DNA from: Phlyctochytrium arcticum
Taxonomy: Eukaryota; Chytridiomycota; Chytridiomycetes; Chytridiales; Chytridiaceae
DNA: 64,000 bases
NCBI GenBank assembly: GCA_025602905.1
Contig: JAHLKI010000002.1
Coordinates: 558,001-622,000 of the forward strand
Direction: 5' to 3'
The position numbers and the translations under genes were made by a program. A model generated the notes under the pieces. That model saw only the letters and a list, made by a program, of their open reading frames with translations. It had not been told where the DNA came from and made no database searches. Shown one piece after another: positions 23,318 through 35,818 of this stretch (within the stretch, counting starts at the first letter, position 1; each line of letters begins with the position of its first letter).

Positions 23318-25990
23318 ATGATCCGCAATGCCGTGCGGACTACTGGGATAGGTGGAGACTCTAGCTGCTTGCAATGTTTGGCTCGCAGCCTTCGATTAGA
23401 GATTAGATCCTCCAACACAAGAAGAACTCGGATATCTTTAGCAACGCCTTTTTCGACGGCTACTGCGTCTTATGCTCGAGCAAGTGCCAAGCGAGATACC
23501 CAGAATCCATCATCAAAGAATATCGAGCTCCCCACCCTCAACTTGAATTCTGAAGAAGTCCCCGCTTCCCCCACTACTGTGACGATAAACAAACCGAAAC
23601 GCTCGCTCAAAATCTTTGCAGCCAGTATCAAACCCGAGTCGAGCGATCTTGTTTTGAAAAGATCAGAATGGCGGAGTAACTCAAAAAAATGGGATTCGGA
23701 AAGAGAACGACCTTTTCGGGGAACTAATGCTGGGCGTGATGGGAGGAGGGAGGACATTGACAAGCAGCCCGATGAGTACTTGCCTTCACGCAGGGAAGTT
23801 CGACCACCAGACACGTTTGGTTTCGAACGGGCTCTTTCCGCCTCGGATCGAGTTGGCGCTTGGTTGAAATTCAACGATATCATCTACGATCAGTCAGAGC
23901 GGCGTAAATTGACTGAAGCCCAGTGCCTGCAACTCCTCCGACTATTGGTCAAGCATCGTCCTCCCAAAATTGACAGCATCAAGGAAGTTCTGGCGGTCAT
24001 GCGACAATTGGGACTGCAAGTTACAACAGACTCTTACAATGTCCTAATTGAGGCTTATGCGCGTCAAGGCGATGTGGCCGGATCGCGCATCGCGCTTGGG
24101 CATCTTGTTGAGGAAGGGTTGAAGCCTGACTTGAGAACGTACAACCTTTACATGCAAATGTATGTACGAGGAAACAACCTTCCTAGTACAATCAAATTTT
24201 TCGATCGAATGACTGAAGAGGGTGTGGTACCAGATGCTGAAACATACAACATTCTCCTTCGTGGTTGTGGGCATGAGAAGCTTTTCGAGCGCGCAGAAAA
24301 GTACTTTGAGGAAATGAAGGCGCAGGGTATTGAGGCCAACGTCCGAACGTACAACATTCTTATCGGAATGTTTACTCGTTCCGGCGATTTGCCTGCTGCA
24401 GAAAAATGGTACGAAGAGCTAAAGCGATCTGGTTTACAACCTGACACTCATGTGTACGCCACGCTGATGAGTGGATATGCCCGTACGGCAGACGTAGAGC
24501 GAGTGACGGCATACTTTGATGAGATGGTCTCAGCCGGCCTGACTCCTGATCTCGTCACTTACACTAATCTTTTGCAAGCCAAAGCAAAAGGCGGAGACGT
24601 CGAAGGCGCACTTGCTACAGTGGAGGATATCAAAAAAGCAGGATTGGCTCTAGATCTTGTTGCCTATCAAACTCTCATAGAGATGTTTTGCAAACATGAC
24701 AAGGTCGCTGCTGCCGAAGATTTTTTAGTTGAAATGCGCCGAGAACGCGTGCGAATTCAACCTTCCCTCTACCGCACCATAATTTCCGCGTATGCCGCTG
24801 CCAATCAGCCCGCGGATGCAGCTCGAGTATTGGAACAGATGCAGCTGAATGGTATACCTGCAAATGAAGCCATGTACAATCTAATTCTGGAGTCAGCATC
24901 CAAAGCATTCGACACCGAGATTTTTGAAACTTACTGGCATCACATCAAGTATGGCGCGGCAGATGAGGTCCAACCCAATTCGCGCACTTACGCCATCGTC
25001 TTGGCCCATTATGTACTGGTCAGTGACGCTGTCCATGCGACGAGAGCGTTTCATACCATGTGTGACCAAAAGTTTATACCCTCGGAAGAAATTGTTCAAT
25101 CCTTAATCGAGTGCAATATGCGCACCAGACGATGGGAGGCTGCAGCCGCTGTTCTCTCGAGGGCACGCCAGGTCATACCGGCACAACCATCTGGAGCACC
25201 GCTGCCTTCGCCATCACATTCATCTTCAAAAGACCATGGGCAAGCGGTGACCGATGCAATCGCCACCCCCTTTCATGCTCACCGCGTTGAGTTTGAAAAG
25301 CTGATTGAATCGCTCGGATCTGAAGTCAGTGCCTTACCTACGGCAGTCACAGCGGACGAAAAGAAGATCATTTCTGGAAAATGCAACCTGATCACAGCTC
25401 TGTATCAAGTCCTTACCAATGGTACCGAACTAGCTAATGAAGCAATTTACCGTCATGCAATAGAAGCGTACCGCCGCCAGGGCGAACCTCTCAACGCCGT
25501 GCGCGTTTTTACGGATTTGATGGTCCACCAAGAGAACAAACGAATTGAAATGCAAGCTCCCACAGTTACCGCTGTTCTCATTTGTGCTCTCGAATTTAAA
25601 CTGGACAAATTTGGACGCCATCTCGTAACTTTTATTGAGAAGGGAACTTTCAAGGTAGACAAGCCTGGTTACGTTGCGTACCTGGAGCTTCTTGTTCGAT
25701 ATAGCCTCCCCCGCAAAATTATCACCGCCATGGTCGAAATGTCCAGTGTCGGACTCAAACCTGACGCCGCAACATACAGTGCAGTTGTCAGACGGTTTAA
25801 AAAGGAGCAAAGTACACTTAAAGCTGGAAAGCGCGATGCTAGCATTCGCGCTGAGAAGGAAGTTCATGCATTTGTCGAAGAGCAGTTCCCCGAGCTGCTC
25901 GAAGGGTTGGAGAAGGAGTTGGAAGAACAGGAAGACGAGGAGCGGGAACAAGCAGAATTAAGACGGATCGCTGGTAACAAGCACTTCTAG
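23318..25990 (+). CDS. Large pentatricopeptide-repeat (PPR) protein, mitochondrial
   Basis: A single exon of 890 aa. The N-terminal 60 residues are Arg/Ser/Thr-rich without acidic runs, like a presequence. Residues ~220-560 are tandem PPR motifs of about 35 aa (TDSYNVLIEAYARQGDVAGS, LRTYNLYMQMYVRGNNLPST, AETYNILLRGCGHEKLFERA, VRTYNILIGMFTRSGDLPAA, THVYATLMSGYARTADVERV and more), with further helical repeats to ~840 and an acidic coiled tail. PPR proteins bind organellar RNA in a sequence-specific way and act in its processing, stability or translation. The promoter lies in the ~345 bp shared with the divergent Dlt1-like gene. Confidence 0.9.
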   Translation: MIRNAVRTTGIGGDSSCLQCLARSLRLEIRSSNTRRTRISLATPFSTATASYARASAKRDTQNPSSKNIELPTLNLNSEEVPASPTTVTINKPKRSLKIFAASIKPESSDLVLKRSEWRSNSKKWDSERERPFRGTNAGRDGRREDIDKQPDEYLPSRREVRPPDTFGFERALSASDRVGAWLKFNDIIYDQSERRKLTEAQCLQLLRLLVKHRPPKIDSIKEVLAVMRQLGLQVTTDSYNVLIEAYARQGDVAGSRIALGHLVEEGLKPDLRTYNLYMQMYVRGNNLPSTIKFFDRMTEEGVVPDAETYNILLRGCGHEKLFERAEKYFEEMKAQGIEANVRTYNILIGMFTRSGDLPAAEKWYEELKRSGLQPDTHVYATLMSGYARTADVERVTAYFDEMVSAGLTPDLVTYTNLLQAKAKGGDVEGALATVEDIKKAGLALDLVAYQTLIEMFCKHDKVAAAEDFLVEMRRERVRIQPSLYRTIISAYAAANQPADAARVLEQMQLNGIPANEAMYNLILESASKAFDTEIFETYWHHIKYGAADEVQPNSRTYAIVLAHYVLVSDAVHATRAFHTMCDQKFIPSEEIVQSLIECNMRTRRWEAAAAVLSRARQVIPAQPSGAPLPSPSHSSSKDHGQAVTDAIATPFHAHRVEFEKLIESLGSEVSALPTAVTADEKKIISGKCNLITALYQVLTNGTELANEAIYRHAIEAYRRQGEPLNAVRVFTDLMVHQENKRIEMQAPTVTAVLICALEFKLDKFGRHLVTFIEKGTFKVDKPGYVAYLELLVRYSLPRKIITAMVEMSSVGLKPDAATYSAVVRRFKKEQSTLKAGKRDASIRAEKEVHAFVEEQFPELLEGLEKELEEQEDEEREQAELRRIAGNKHF

Positions 25991-26121
25991 TTCTGTAGGT
26001 AGCATTATTAATTTAATTATTTATTCCATACCCCAACCAAATCACCAAACATTGTACATACGCATCCGTATAACTTTTAAATACATATACTTGTAGATTT
26101 TCCCACACTTTAGCCCCAGTT

Positions 26122-28156
26122 TTACTCTTGATTGAGTTTTTTCCAATTGACCACACTCCGGAACACAAACTCTACCACATGCTTTGCACTGCGCTTGCCC
26201 TCCTCCAGTTTGTCCATAACGCCCAGAATTTGTCCGCACTCACGAATATAGTATTCGAGGTCATCATCGTTGCATTTGTTGGTGAGCTGAGCCAGTCGTG
26301 TCCTTTCACTGGCAAATGCGTCGTCCAGGTCAAAGAGTTCCAGTGGAGGTGGGGGAATGTCGCGAAGTGTTGGTGGAAAGGTAGCAGGTTGAAGTGGAGG
26401 TAATGGGGTCTCAAACTGAAAAATAAAAATCAGCAAGTCTTCCAGAAAGTCCCGGTTATTAAATATGAATTACCTGGGGTTGGATCAAGGTCAAAGGTTC
26501 TTTCTTCAATTTCAAGTCCTGTAGATGTATACGTTGGTAAAGCCGTACCATCTACTACGTTGAAAGGTAACCTACATCATACAAACGAACAGCGGCGGGG
26601 ATCAAACTTGTGTCAAATTTGAATAAGTTCATGTCGAAAAGTGTTGTGAAGTCTTTTGGCAGTTCCTCCGTTTCCTATTCCTAGTATGTCCATACTTAAA
26701 GCGTCAAAGATACCTCTGTGCGGGGACAAACCTGCAGACAAGAACGGACAGTTTCAGACAGCTGAGCGGTTTCTGGGAGGTAGTAGTAGTCGGAAACCTA
26801 GGTAGATTTAGCTTGGAGGATTCTATCTCGCTCGTAAGGTACGTTACTCACATCAGGCTCATTTGCATCAATGCTATTCAGTTGAATCTTGTCTAAAGAG
26901 ATCACAAAGTAAACAGCTGATGGTGCATGGCGAGTATTGGAAAACATTTGTGACTACCTGTTGCGCAGAATTGTACAAGCACATCCAGCAGCTTTGTGTT
27001 TTCCTCCTTATCTATATATGCATCGGAAAACATAGCGGCTCCACCGACCACCACAAGTTTTCCCCGGCCACTCTGAATGGTGCAAGTGTTTGAGGGAAAC
27101 AATGATGAAAATGGAAGTGGAGCAGAGCAAACTTACGGGATTGACATAGACAGCACCGACAGGACGATTGAGCGGATATGAGACTGTTCCAGAAGAGAGA
27201 AGCGGGATGGCGGGCTTTTGGACGTTCAAGGTAGCACCGTAGGGATATACAAATGTCAAGGCACTGCACAGACATTGATTGGTGAGCAGCTTCCTAGGTG
27301 GCAGAGAAACATGATGCTGGGATACGTACTTGGCACTGAACTTTCCTGACTCGCCCAATCCCTCCAAGGCGGTCCCACCCACTTTTTTGCCAGCTGCGCG
27401 ATTGATTTCTCGGTTCAGAACTCCGTTCGCGACGTACACTTCTTTTGGATGGTAATACTTGTAAAACACCGTCCGGGTAACAACGTCTATCCCACAAATA
27501 CGAGAAATGAGAATGGTCCAGGCACCTGATGATTGAAAAGAGTGTACACACCGGGATTGACCATCATGCCGTACTCCTCAAGAAGGTAATTGAAGTTGGT
27601 ATCATACGTTGATTCGCCCCCTTCTCCCGTCATGTACAATATTGATCCCCCTCGCTCCATGTAGGCTTTCAGGGCACTAAACTGTCATTGCTTTTGATCA
27701 ATGCCACGAACATAAACAATACAGCCTGTAAAGTAACGTACTTCAGCCATTGAAAATTTCTCTTTTGGTGCACCGAAAATTATGAGATTTGCATCCGCGA
27801 GCTTAGTGGCATTCATCTCTTCCTTGTACCTGTCAGAATCGATATTAGAATGTTACCGGTCCCGGCAAGATGGTACATGAGACTTACAGTCCAATCTTGT
27901 ATCCGTTCCTCAGCCGTCGCTGAAATGTCTTGAGGCCATTACTCGGGGTGAAACTCTCCTTTTTGCTAATATTGAACAAGATCGTGGGCATGACTTGTGG
28001 CCCCCCTCCAGATCCGGCTCCCGAGACATCGCCTGCAGATCCTCGGCCATCAGCGCTCGGGGGGAACGCTTTTGAGGTACGCGTTGAGCCGTAGCTGCCT
28101 ACTGTACCGCCAAGTAGACTTCTGCTCGTAAGTGTAGCCGGATTGGAGGAGAGCAT
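26122..28156 (-). CDS. IFT52: Intraflagellar transport protein IFT52
   Basis: Eleven exons (28156..27888, 27829..27742, 27681..27552, 27486..27330, 27263..27137, 27072..26958, 26892..26852, 26797..26732, 26674..26576, 26518..26474, 26415..26122) give 476 aa; all ten introns are 54-66 nt. The match runs along the whole protein: TNFNYLLEEYGMMVNPD, YKYYHPKEVYVANGVLNREI, LTFVYPYGATLNVQKPA, MFSDAYIDKEENTKLLDV, CLQETEELPKDFTTLFDMN, EPLTLIQPQFETPLPPLQPA, PPPPLELFDLDDAFASER, LTNKCNDDDLEYYI. IFT52 is a core IFT-B subunit (OSM-6/NGD5) needed to build cilia and flagella, so this fungus makes flagellated zoospores. Confidence 0.95.
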
Positions 28157-28675
28157 GATAAAAGCTCTTGTTGTTTCTAGTCGATGTGTTCAAGGCCCAC
28201 ACGCGTTCCAACGTTCAGCGGTTTCGCTAAATGCCCCCTCTTCAATTCAAAGCCAACGAATCCACTGCTGCGAGTCAAGGTTCAACACCCTGTTTCTTGG
28301 TCCGCTGTTGGATACAGATCAGCCAGGGTCGAGTTTTGAAGGTATTGAACACATTTTACACTTTCTTTGGAACACTGCGGGAGGCAAGACTGATTCCGAC
28401 TGCTTACGTGAGCGACGCGGGTGGGTGAATATATATATACCCGGTATGTAGGAGTTATAACAGACGTTCAGATTATTGGGGCAGCCGGTGGGCAGCATTT
28501 ATGAGCTGCTTCGCGGCGCGGTCGGAGTTCAGGAGTTCAGAGTTCCCAGAGCAAGATAGATCTCGACTCGTATTCGTATTGAAGAACAAAAACAGAAAAG
28601 TATAATATTGAAGAACAAACAAACTACATTAAAGAAAAGAAAAACAGAAAAACATGATGCTGAAAAAAAAACAGC
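28157..28675. other. Gap between IFT52 and the Crypton island
   Basis: About 520 bp. The left part should hold the IFT52 promoter. From about 28585 to 28715 the plus strand becomes strongly A-rich (runs such as gaaaaaaaaacag), right where the minus-strand Crypton ends, so the right part probably belongs to that element. No gene is supported. Confidence 0.5.
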
Positions 28676-31600
28676 CTAGCATACACTACAGTACACTGAA
28701 AAAAAAGCAACCACGGCAAAAACTAGACTAACGAAAAAGAAACAAACACTACTGACGAGAAACTCACGACACGGACACACGAACAACTGACAACGACGAC
28801 TAGAAAAGATATAGCGGACCCGACTCTGCAGTAGATTCACTCTGCTCCATTTCTCGAACGCCTTGATACCCATTCTCAATGCCGTCTTCTTACTTTCAAG
28901 CAACTGGGCCGCGTCTTCACCGCTGTAATCTTTCTGACGAATAACCTCCTTCACCGCCCGGTAAATCGCATTTCTGCGGGAGAAGAGAGCTCGGTTCGTG
29001 GATGATCTTCTCCACTGTACGCCCCATTGTTCTTCCATGGCTTTGATTGAGACCTGGTTATCAAGACCACTCTCATACTCAGTCCAAATGGCCACGACGC
29101 GTTCCAGATCGCGTCGCATTTGAAAGGGAGGAGGAAGTGGAGGGGCACTGGATGCGGATGGATTAGAGGCAGGTCCAGGCGTAGAAGCAGGTGCGGGTGC
29201 AATGACATGGTTGGGAGGAGGAGGGAAGGTCGAACCAGAACCAAGCGATGTCATGCTAGGAGTGTTTGCGGGAGGTGGGGCAATTAAACCAATGGCTGGG
29301 GAAAGGGGCAGTACGTCAGGCACGGTGGCGGAAAGGGTGAGAGAGGATGGGAACGCCGATGAAACTGAGAAGGAGGTGGTTGTTGGGGTTGGGATGAGAA
29401 TGAGAATGAGAAGGGTGTGGCTGTCGGGGTCGGGGATGGGAATGACAAAGGCGTGAACGGATTCAGTTGGGTTAATGCGTTCATTGGGGATACAGGGTTG
29501 GTGTCAAGTGGATCGGACATATCGGTTACCATGCTGCGGAATCCGTTTTGCGTTTACGGCCATATTGGCGAAAGCTGAGGTCATTTCGATCATCCTCTGG
29601 GAAAACTTAGTAATCATCACGCGCATGGTCTGCATGGTCTGTTCGCTGTGTTGCTGGGACATGATACTGGAATGGTTCAACGCAGCAATAACGGCCTACA
29701 GTCGCATCAGTACCTCGCACTGGCTACTTCGGTATGAAAAAAAAGTGACGAAGAAAAACTTACGAGATTTTGGGTTTGCCTTTCGGCCTCCGATCTTGCG
29801 TTGCTTTGGACGAGAAGTCCCACGGTATCAATCAGTGTTTTCACCTGAGCACTTAGGACCTTGGTTCCGGCCAGCATAGCATCTCGGGACACGTTGATAG
29901 CGTCAACAACGAGGGGTTGGGCTGCCCTCAAGCTCATTTGCCCGGGATCCGTAGCTTTTGAGGCTGCTTCTTCCAGCGTACGCGCAAAAACGGAGTACTC
30001 CTCTGTATTGAAGACCGGGTGCAGCCATATCGGGTGTTTTGGGAACCGTTTCTTAAAAAACACCGAGTCCTGTAAAAGGACAACGCGTAGTACCTTCATC
30101 ATATCCAAAAAACCCTTACCGGCGATATGTTGGGTTTTCTGCGTAGAAATCCGCATTAGCTTTCCGAAATGGATCAGAAAATATCATAATGCTTACCAGA
30201 GCTTCGTCATACTGTTCATCTACGAATGCAAAGATTTTCTTTTGCAAAAATTCGGATGGCTTTTCCGCATCGCGTGCCAAAAAGAAGGACCCTGCCTCCT
30301 TCGGCCAGCCTGAAACAACGCGCATTGCTTGCTTGGGTAGACCATTTGTGTAGGACATACTTTGCGAGTTTGGATTCCATCCCCCTTGACGTTGGATTTG
30401 GGCACTGTCGGCTCCTCTTTCTTCTGCAGTCTTTGCGGAACCCCCCCGGGCCAAATGAGTGATTTTCGAGGTATTGATATTACATTTCAGGAGGCCGGCT
30501 TTGATCGATCGTCGATGTGCTTCATAAGAGATCATGGCACTGTGGAGATTGCTACGTTTGGGACTGAGTTTACGGTACGCATTTCTCCGACCATCCGACA
30601 TGAGTGAACGTCTTTTGTGCCCGTCGCCATCAACCAGAACAACACACCCAACTTCTTCGTCCTCTAGCAGTTCTTCGGGCTCCAATCCCTCGTATCCCAC
30701 CTCGTCTACTTCCACTTCATCGTCCATGTCCAGATCAACCTCATCCTGCGCATCGATTTCGTCTTCGATTTCGTCTTCAACGTCAGAATCTTCCTGTAGC
30801 TCCTCAATCTCTGCGTTCGCCTTCTGCCGACCGCCTCCAGAGTGAGTCTTTTTCATAAAGAAGATCGAGTAAAAAGATTTGCGGTCATTTGTGTTTGGGA
30901 CAGGTTCTTTCTCGATTTCAAATCGCCAAAAGAAGTATGCGGCGAGAGAAAACATCGTGTCGGTCTCACAGTCTCGGCTGCGCATAAGTCCTACATGCTC
31001 TGTCCTGCCCATCTTATTCGTCTTTCCCTCGCGAATCGTCAGACCTATCGCCCAGCATTCACTCGGACCTTCACCATCCAATTTTCGTGCCCACATGTGC
31101 TTTATCTGGAGACGGCGGACTGTGGCGTTGTCATAGGAAGAGACATCATCAATGCTTGCACAATCGAAAGTCCAAACTAGCAAGCGCTTACCGTTGTCGC
31201 CTCTCAAGAAGGTCGAGTGCTGTAAGAAGAACGCCGCGCGATCTCTGAGTGCGTTGCCGTGGTTGCGACGGCCAAGCTCGTAGAACCAATGGTCACTAAG
31301 GTTCTCATGTCATCGCTTGTGTACGTAGCGAGTAATGTTCCTATCCCAGCATCATGCAAATTCTCCTCGGCGATCCTTGCTTTCTGTTGCTTCAGTCCGG
31401 CGACTAGCTTCTTAGTGGTGATGCTGGTGGGATGGGGAAGGTCATGAACCTTCATGGCCCGTTGGTGCTGCCACAGATCAACACAGGCTGCATGATAAAT
31501 GATCAACGTTGGAAAGGTCATTGCGTTCCCCCCATCACTTCCATCTTTGTTCTTCTTATGCTTCTTCAATCCTCTGTTAATGACGAATTGAAGGAAACGC

Positions 31601-32190
31601 AGCATTTTTCCCTCCGTGACAATCATCCCGTCCGCATACTTATTCTCGCACACCATGCTTCCCAGTCTTTGATCTTCGGTTCATACGCTGACGCCGTGTT
31701 CGAATTTCTCTCCGCGAGCTGCTGTTGGTGGGTGGCCAGCTGGGTCTCAAATTCGGCGATGGCGTTCAACATATTCGGATCGGTTGAGGTAGCAGCGGTT
31801 GCAATCGTTTTTGCTCGCTTGTTGGCGGTACCAGTGACCTTCCCTTTGCCCGTCTTCGATCGCTTCTGAGTTTGGGTGGGAGTTGGCTTAGACGAGGGGG
31901 GCCGACTTCTGCAGCGGAGATTGCCCCAGGCTCGCCGGACAATGAGTTGGGCATAGTTTCAGCACTCGACAAAGAAGGGCCAGCGTGGTCGGGCATGTTT
32001 ATGCTGTTGTTTTGTTTACAATCAATGCCCAGATCCAATCCCAAAGGATTGTATCTGGCAAGACAGAGGAAGGCTGGACTATGTGGATCTTAGGATGTGG
32101 CAGGGGTAGAGTAAAGAAATGATGGGAACGGACGTTTGCGCAAGGCAGTTGGGCAATTTGAATTGGTGAATTGCCTTCTGTGCACACAGG
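28676..32190 (-). mobile_element. Crypton-type element, minus-strand copy
   Basis: This stretch contains one degenerate tyrosine-recombinase gene read leftwards, ending in a GCR1_C-like DNA-binding domain, the layout of Crypton transposons. Cryptons move through a tyrosine recombinase and have no long inverted repeats, so the ends cannot be fixed from sequence alone; the limits given are those of the coding remains plus the A-rich 3' flank. The element lies head to head with a diverged second copy starting near 32433. Confidence 0.72.
28840..32044 (-). pseudogene. Crypton tyrosine recombinase, copy A, frameshifted
   Basis: Read on the minus strand, the order is: N-terminal coiled stretch and SAM-like domain (YEPKIKDWEAWCENKYAD), LRDRAAFFLQHSTFLRGDNG with the catalytic Arg, GKTNKMGRTEHVGLM with the Lys, an acidic insertion (DVEDEIEDEIDAQDEVD), THLARGGSAKTAEERG (HxxR), GGW and MSYTNGLP (Tyr), then coiled helices and a C-terminal GCR1_C domain (MEEQWGVQWRRSSTNRALFS, DAAQLLESKK). 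Introns at 30139-30196 and 29696-29763 keep frame. Near 31300 the reading must shift by one base (DDMRTLV, then DHWFYELG), and only an impossible 29-nt intron would explain it, so this copy is probably dead. The exons after 29530 are uncertain. Confidence 0.75.
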
Positions 32191-32432
32191 ACTTTGACAT
32201 TTCGGCGGCGGACTTTGCGCTTATAACTATAAACATCCACTGTTAAAATTTCTTCTTCACATTCACTTCTTCATCTCCCACATTCTCTGTCACAAAAGTC
32301 TTCACCGCAATTGAGTTTAGTTTAAGTATTTTGTGCATTTAAGCTTAAGTATGTGACCATGCCTTACCGCCATACCACATTTGTCTCACGCATCTTTATT
32401 ATAAAACAAAGCTTCGGACCTGCAGCATCAGC

Positions 32433-35400
32433 ATGGCGAGGAGAGGGCGAAAGATCAAGCGACGGCCTGGGGTGCCCTTGTACATGTACCGACAACCTCG
32501 GCTCACGGAAGATCAGATCGCCGGTCTTGCCCCGGAAGAGTATGCTCGTTACCAAGAGCAACAATCAGTCGCAGAAACCACTCAACAAGCAAGATCTACC
32601 AGGAATATACACACCGACAGAGCCTACTCCAAATGGCAGAATGTCTACATCCAGTGGTGTGATGGTACTTGGCCAGTAGGCTGCATTGAGCAAGCGGATG
32701 GGACCAAAGGATATGCAGTTGAACGCACGCTTCTTGGTACCGAAAGCAAATATCTTGTGTCGGGTCATAAGTTGCATCTGTTTATCAAAAATTGCGTTCT
32801 TGGCACTGGCTATCAAAGACTGAACGAAGTTGGATACGTTCAACAGCCGAGAAAGCGAACGAAGACAAATGCGAACAGTAACGGAATCTTGTCCTTTGGT
32901 CATTCGCACTTGATCTAAATAGTTCTTTTTCAAATTTTCCAGGTACAGCCTCCAGCAGCGTTGGCAGTTCCAGCACCTCTGCTACTAATCAGACCACAAC
33001 CAATGTCGCTGCAACAGGACCTCTCAACAATCAAACAGATATACGGGACGAAGACTGTATTTACGAATGCCTGAATAAGAAAGCAGTACTCAAACGGTAC
33101 AAAATGAGAGGTAAGGGAAGCAGCACCAAAGATGATGTGATTTTATTTGTAACCTTCTTCAGGTCACTCTGAGTTTGTTCCACTATCCTTTGGTACGATT
33201 AAACAGGCGGTCAAGTCAGTTGTTGATCTATGGAGCCTGCAGAAAGATCAAGGACTGATTTCGGAACAGTAAGTATCTGCTGTTGGATCTTCTCCCACCT
33301 TTGTCTTATATTCGCGAGTCAAGGTCACATCCCCATCCCAGAATCGCCCCCGTCATCGCGCTCATGGCCCATCTTGAGAACCAAAAACAAGCCCAAGATG
33401 AGCTCATCTGCAAAGACAAAGGCATCAATGGCATTATCGACCAATATGACATTGCCGAAGATAGCAAACTCAACGTTTTTTGCTGGGGGTTGCCCCAGAC
33501 AGGTCTGCGCAACCGCGCGCATCATAATTGTCTTCGAGCATGCATGCAACGCTCGCAATTCATGAGGCGTCTAAAACTCTCAGATATCGCGGCAAAAACG
33601 GTCCCAGATGAAGGTGTAACCGAATGTGATATAATCGCCTTTACCTGCAACAAATCCAAGACCAACACGCACGCGAAAAGAGAGGACTATGCCTTCATCC
33701 GGCATAAGGATCCAGTGCTTTGCCCCGTGAACTCGATGGCGTTTTGGTTTTTGGAGCGCTTCGAAGTGAACGGAGAGGAGCCACCAAAGTGCAACGTCTC
33801 GTCTGATTGGTACAATACATTCTTCATGAAGGTGGGCGGTTTTGATGCTCTTTACTTGTTAACGTATCAAATTGTAACAAACAATTCGTCGCAGCCCTCT
33901 GATCCGCAAATGGCCGCAATGGATACTCTTAAGCGCAAACGACGGGCAGGGGCCTCTGTCGGCAGGATCATAGTGGGCGGTGTTTATGGCGACTCGGAAG
34001 ATGAGGACGAAGAGGAGAATGCGGTGGATTCCGACGATGAAGAGGTAGGTATTAGCTACGATATCCAATATGCGATGCAGCGCACAGCGCTGGAAGCTTG
34101 CGGAGTCTTGGCATCAAAAGTCACCCACGTTTGTCGCAAATGGGCAGCAATGGAGAATGAGCGGAAGGGTGTTGATGGTGATCAGAACGGGAGAATGGGA
34201 GGATGGGCTCGGGATGCGAAAAACGGGGCCTATACGACTGGGCTTCCCTACCAAGCGATCAGAGCCCTTGGTGACTTCCCTATAGCCGGCAACTGTTTCT
34301 TTCTTGCGAGGGCTGTGCCGGTACCCGAAGAGCTCCTCAAAACCCTCTTTCCATGGATCGAAGCCTTGGAGCAAACCTGTCTTGAAGTGCCCGCACAAAG
34401 CATGGGAATGCTTGCAGCCATCGGCTTCCTGCGCACCATGAAGATTTGCCGAAAAGTCATTTTGCAAGATGCACCTTCTCTTCAGCAACTATTTCCCAAT
34501 CATGCCATCTGGAAACATGCCATTTTCCAGAGCCCAGCATATTTACAATATAAGGACTACAACCTTCAAATTGCAGCCACGGCCGTCAACCCAAGGGAGG
34601 CAACCCTTGCAGCAATGGCCCCGTTTATCAACGATCGATTTTCAACACAAGACCACGTAATGGCAACAATGACCCAAGCAATCTCTCGTAATCATACACA
34701 GGTATAGACATCTCTCTGCAGCATAACCGTCTACTTTTTGCTGGCTTATATGAACGTAATTTGAATAGGTGGTCGCAGTACACGAACGCTTGGACAACGT
34801 GGAGAGGACGCAGAATCTGCAAGCTGCCGCCGTCATCCGAGTCGAAAGATCAGTCATGAGCATGGAACGGATGCTCGTATCCTTTTACAACCAGGTCGTG
34901 GCTCGCGAGCAAAGATTGACTGAACAAGTACATGCGCAGCAACATAGTGCAGAAGTGACGGCCGATGCCGTGGGACAACTAATGGCTAACACGGAAACCT
35001 ATCTGGCGGGCACGCGGCAAGTCCACCAACGTCTTTCGCAACTCTCTCCACAAAGGGGCAGCTCATCCTCAGCATCCTCATCGTCAGCTAATGCACCGAC
35101 AAACTCGCAGCGTAATGAATTGGTTTAGTGCTCGCGTGACCCAAATCCTTGGTTCTAATAGTCCGATAATGTAGAAAACCTGACTGCGATGATATCAAAT
35201 CTCACCATTGGAGGAGCAGACCGAAGGCCATCAAGTGCGGCGCAAAGTGGAGGCGCAAGCTCAGGTTCGTCAAAACATCGTTACACATCTGACTAACTTA
35301 GTGCCATAAAATTTCTTTACGAAGGAATCAATAATGCTACCGACTCTCGTGTACCACTCCAACCGCAAGATCGAACCCTCAACACTGTTACAGCTGCGTG

Positions 35401-35818
35401 GGACGAGTATGAGATTGGACCCATAAATGGTATTCCGTGCAAGGTATTCCCTCCTTCTCTATTACAGTGATTCGTTGTCAGTATCAATCCTTCTGATTAT
35501 AGGAACTCGAGGAAAAATGGGGAGTTAAGTGGAGAGAAGAGCATAAACACCGGCAATTTTGGTCCAAGCGTCAGCATCTGTATAATGCTGTCAAGAGCCT
35601 GGCAGCTGCCCGTCACATATCCAATAGAGACGCCGCTCAGCTTTTGGAGACGGAAAGAAAACGAAATCCATATCAGGTAAGGAGTCCAGAAGTTGTGATC
35701 AGAAATGCATGCCTAATCGATCAAACAGATTGAATCTTGTCCCCCATCGGTCTCAAAATTTCAAGAACAGCTGAGGCTGAGGCTGAGGAGGAAGAGAGTG
35801 AAGACGAGGGAGAGGTAG
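32433..35818 (+). CDS. Crypton tyrosine recombinase, copy B, apparently intact
   Basis: Nine exons, 32433..32877, 32943..33110, 33163..33268, 33324..34701, 34769..35122, 35162..35264, 35325..35443, 35503..35676 and 35729..35818, give 978 aa. Key residues line up with copy A: Arg in ACMQRSQFMRR, Lys in NKSKTNTHAKRED, HVCR in the HxxR box (SKVTHVCRKWAAMENER), then RMGGW and Tyr in GAYTTGLP. An acidic insertion (DSEDEDEEENAVDSDDEE) sits in the same place. A coiled coil follows, then the GCR1_C-like domain (TAAWDEYEIGPINGIP, ELEEKWGVKWREEHKHRQFW, DAAQLLETERK). The enzyme should cut and join DNA for insertion and excision. The 35265-35324 intron has an unusual donor/acceptor choice, and the last exon reads R/L-rich in the frame opposite to Fanzor, so the true C-terminus is uncertain. 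Confidence 0.82.

Noticed and set aside
31297..31326. A 29-nt intron to rescue Crypton copy A
   Set aside because: Too short for spliceosomal removal and unlike the 50-75 nt introns elsewhere; a frameshift is simpler.
35729..35818. Last Crypton exon as genuine protein
   Set aside because: Kept in the model only because the splice is consistent; the text is likely a shadow of the acidic Fanzor leader, so no function is read from it.
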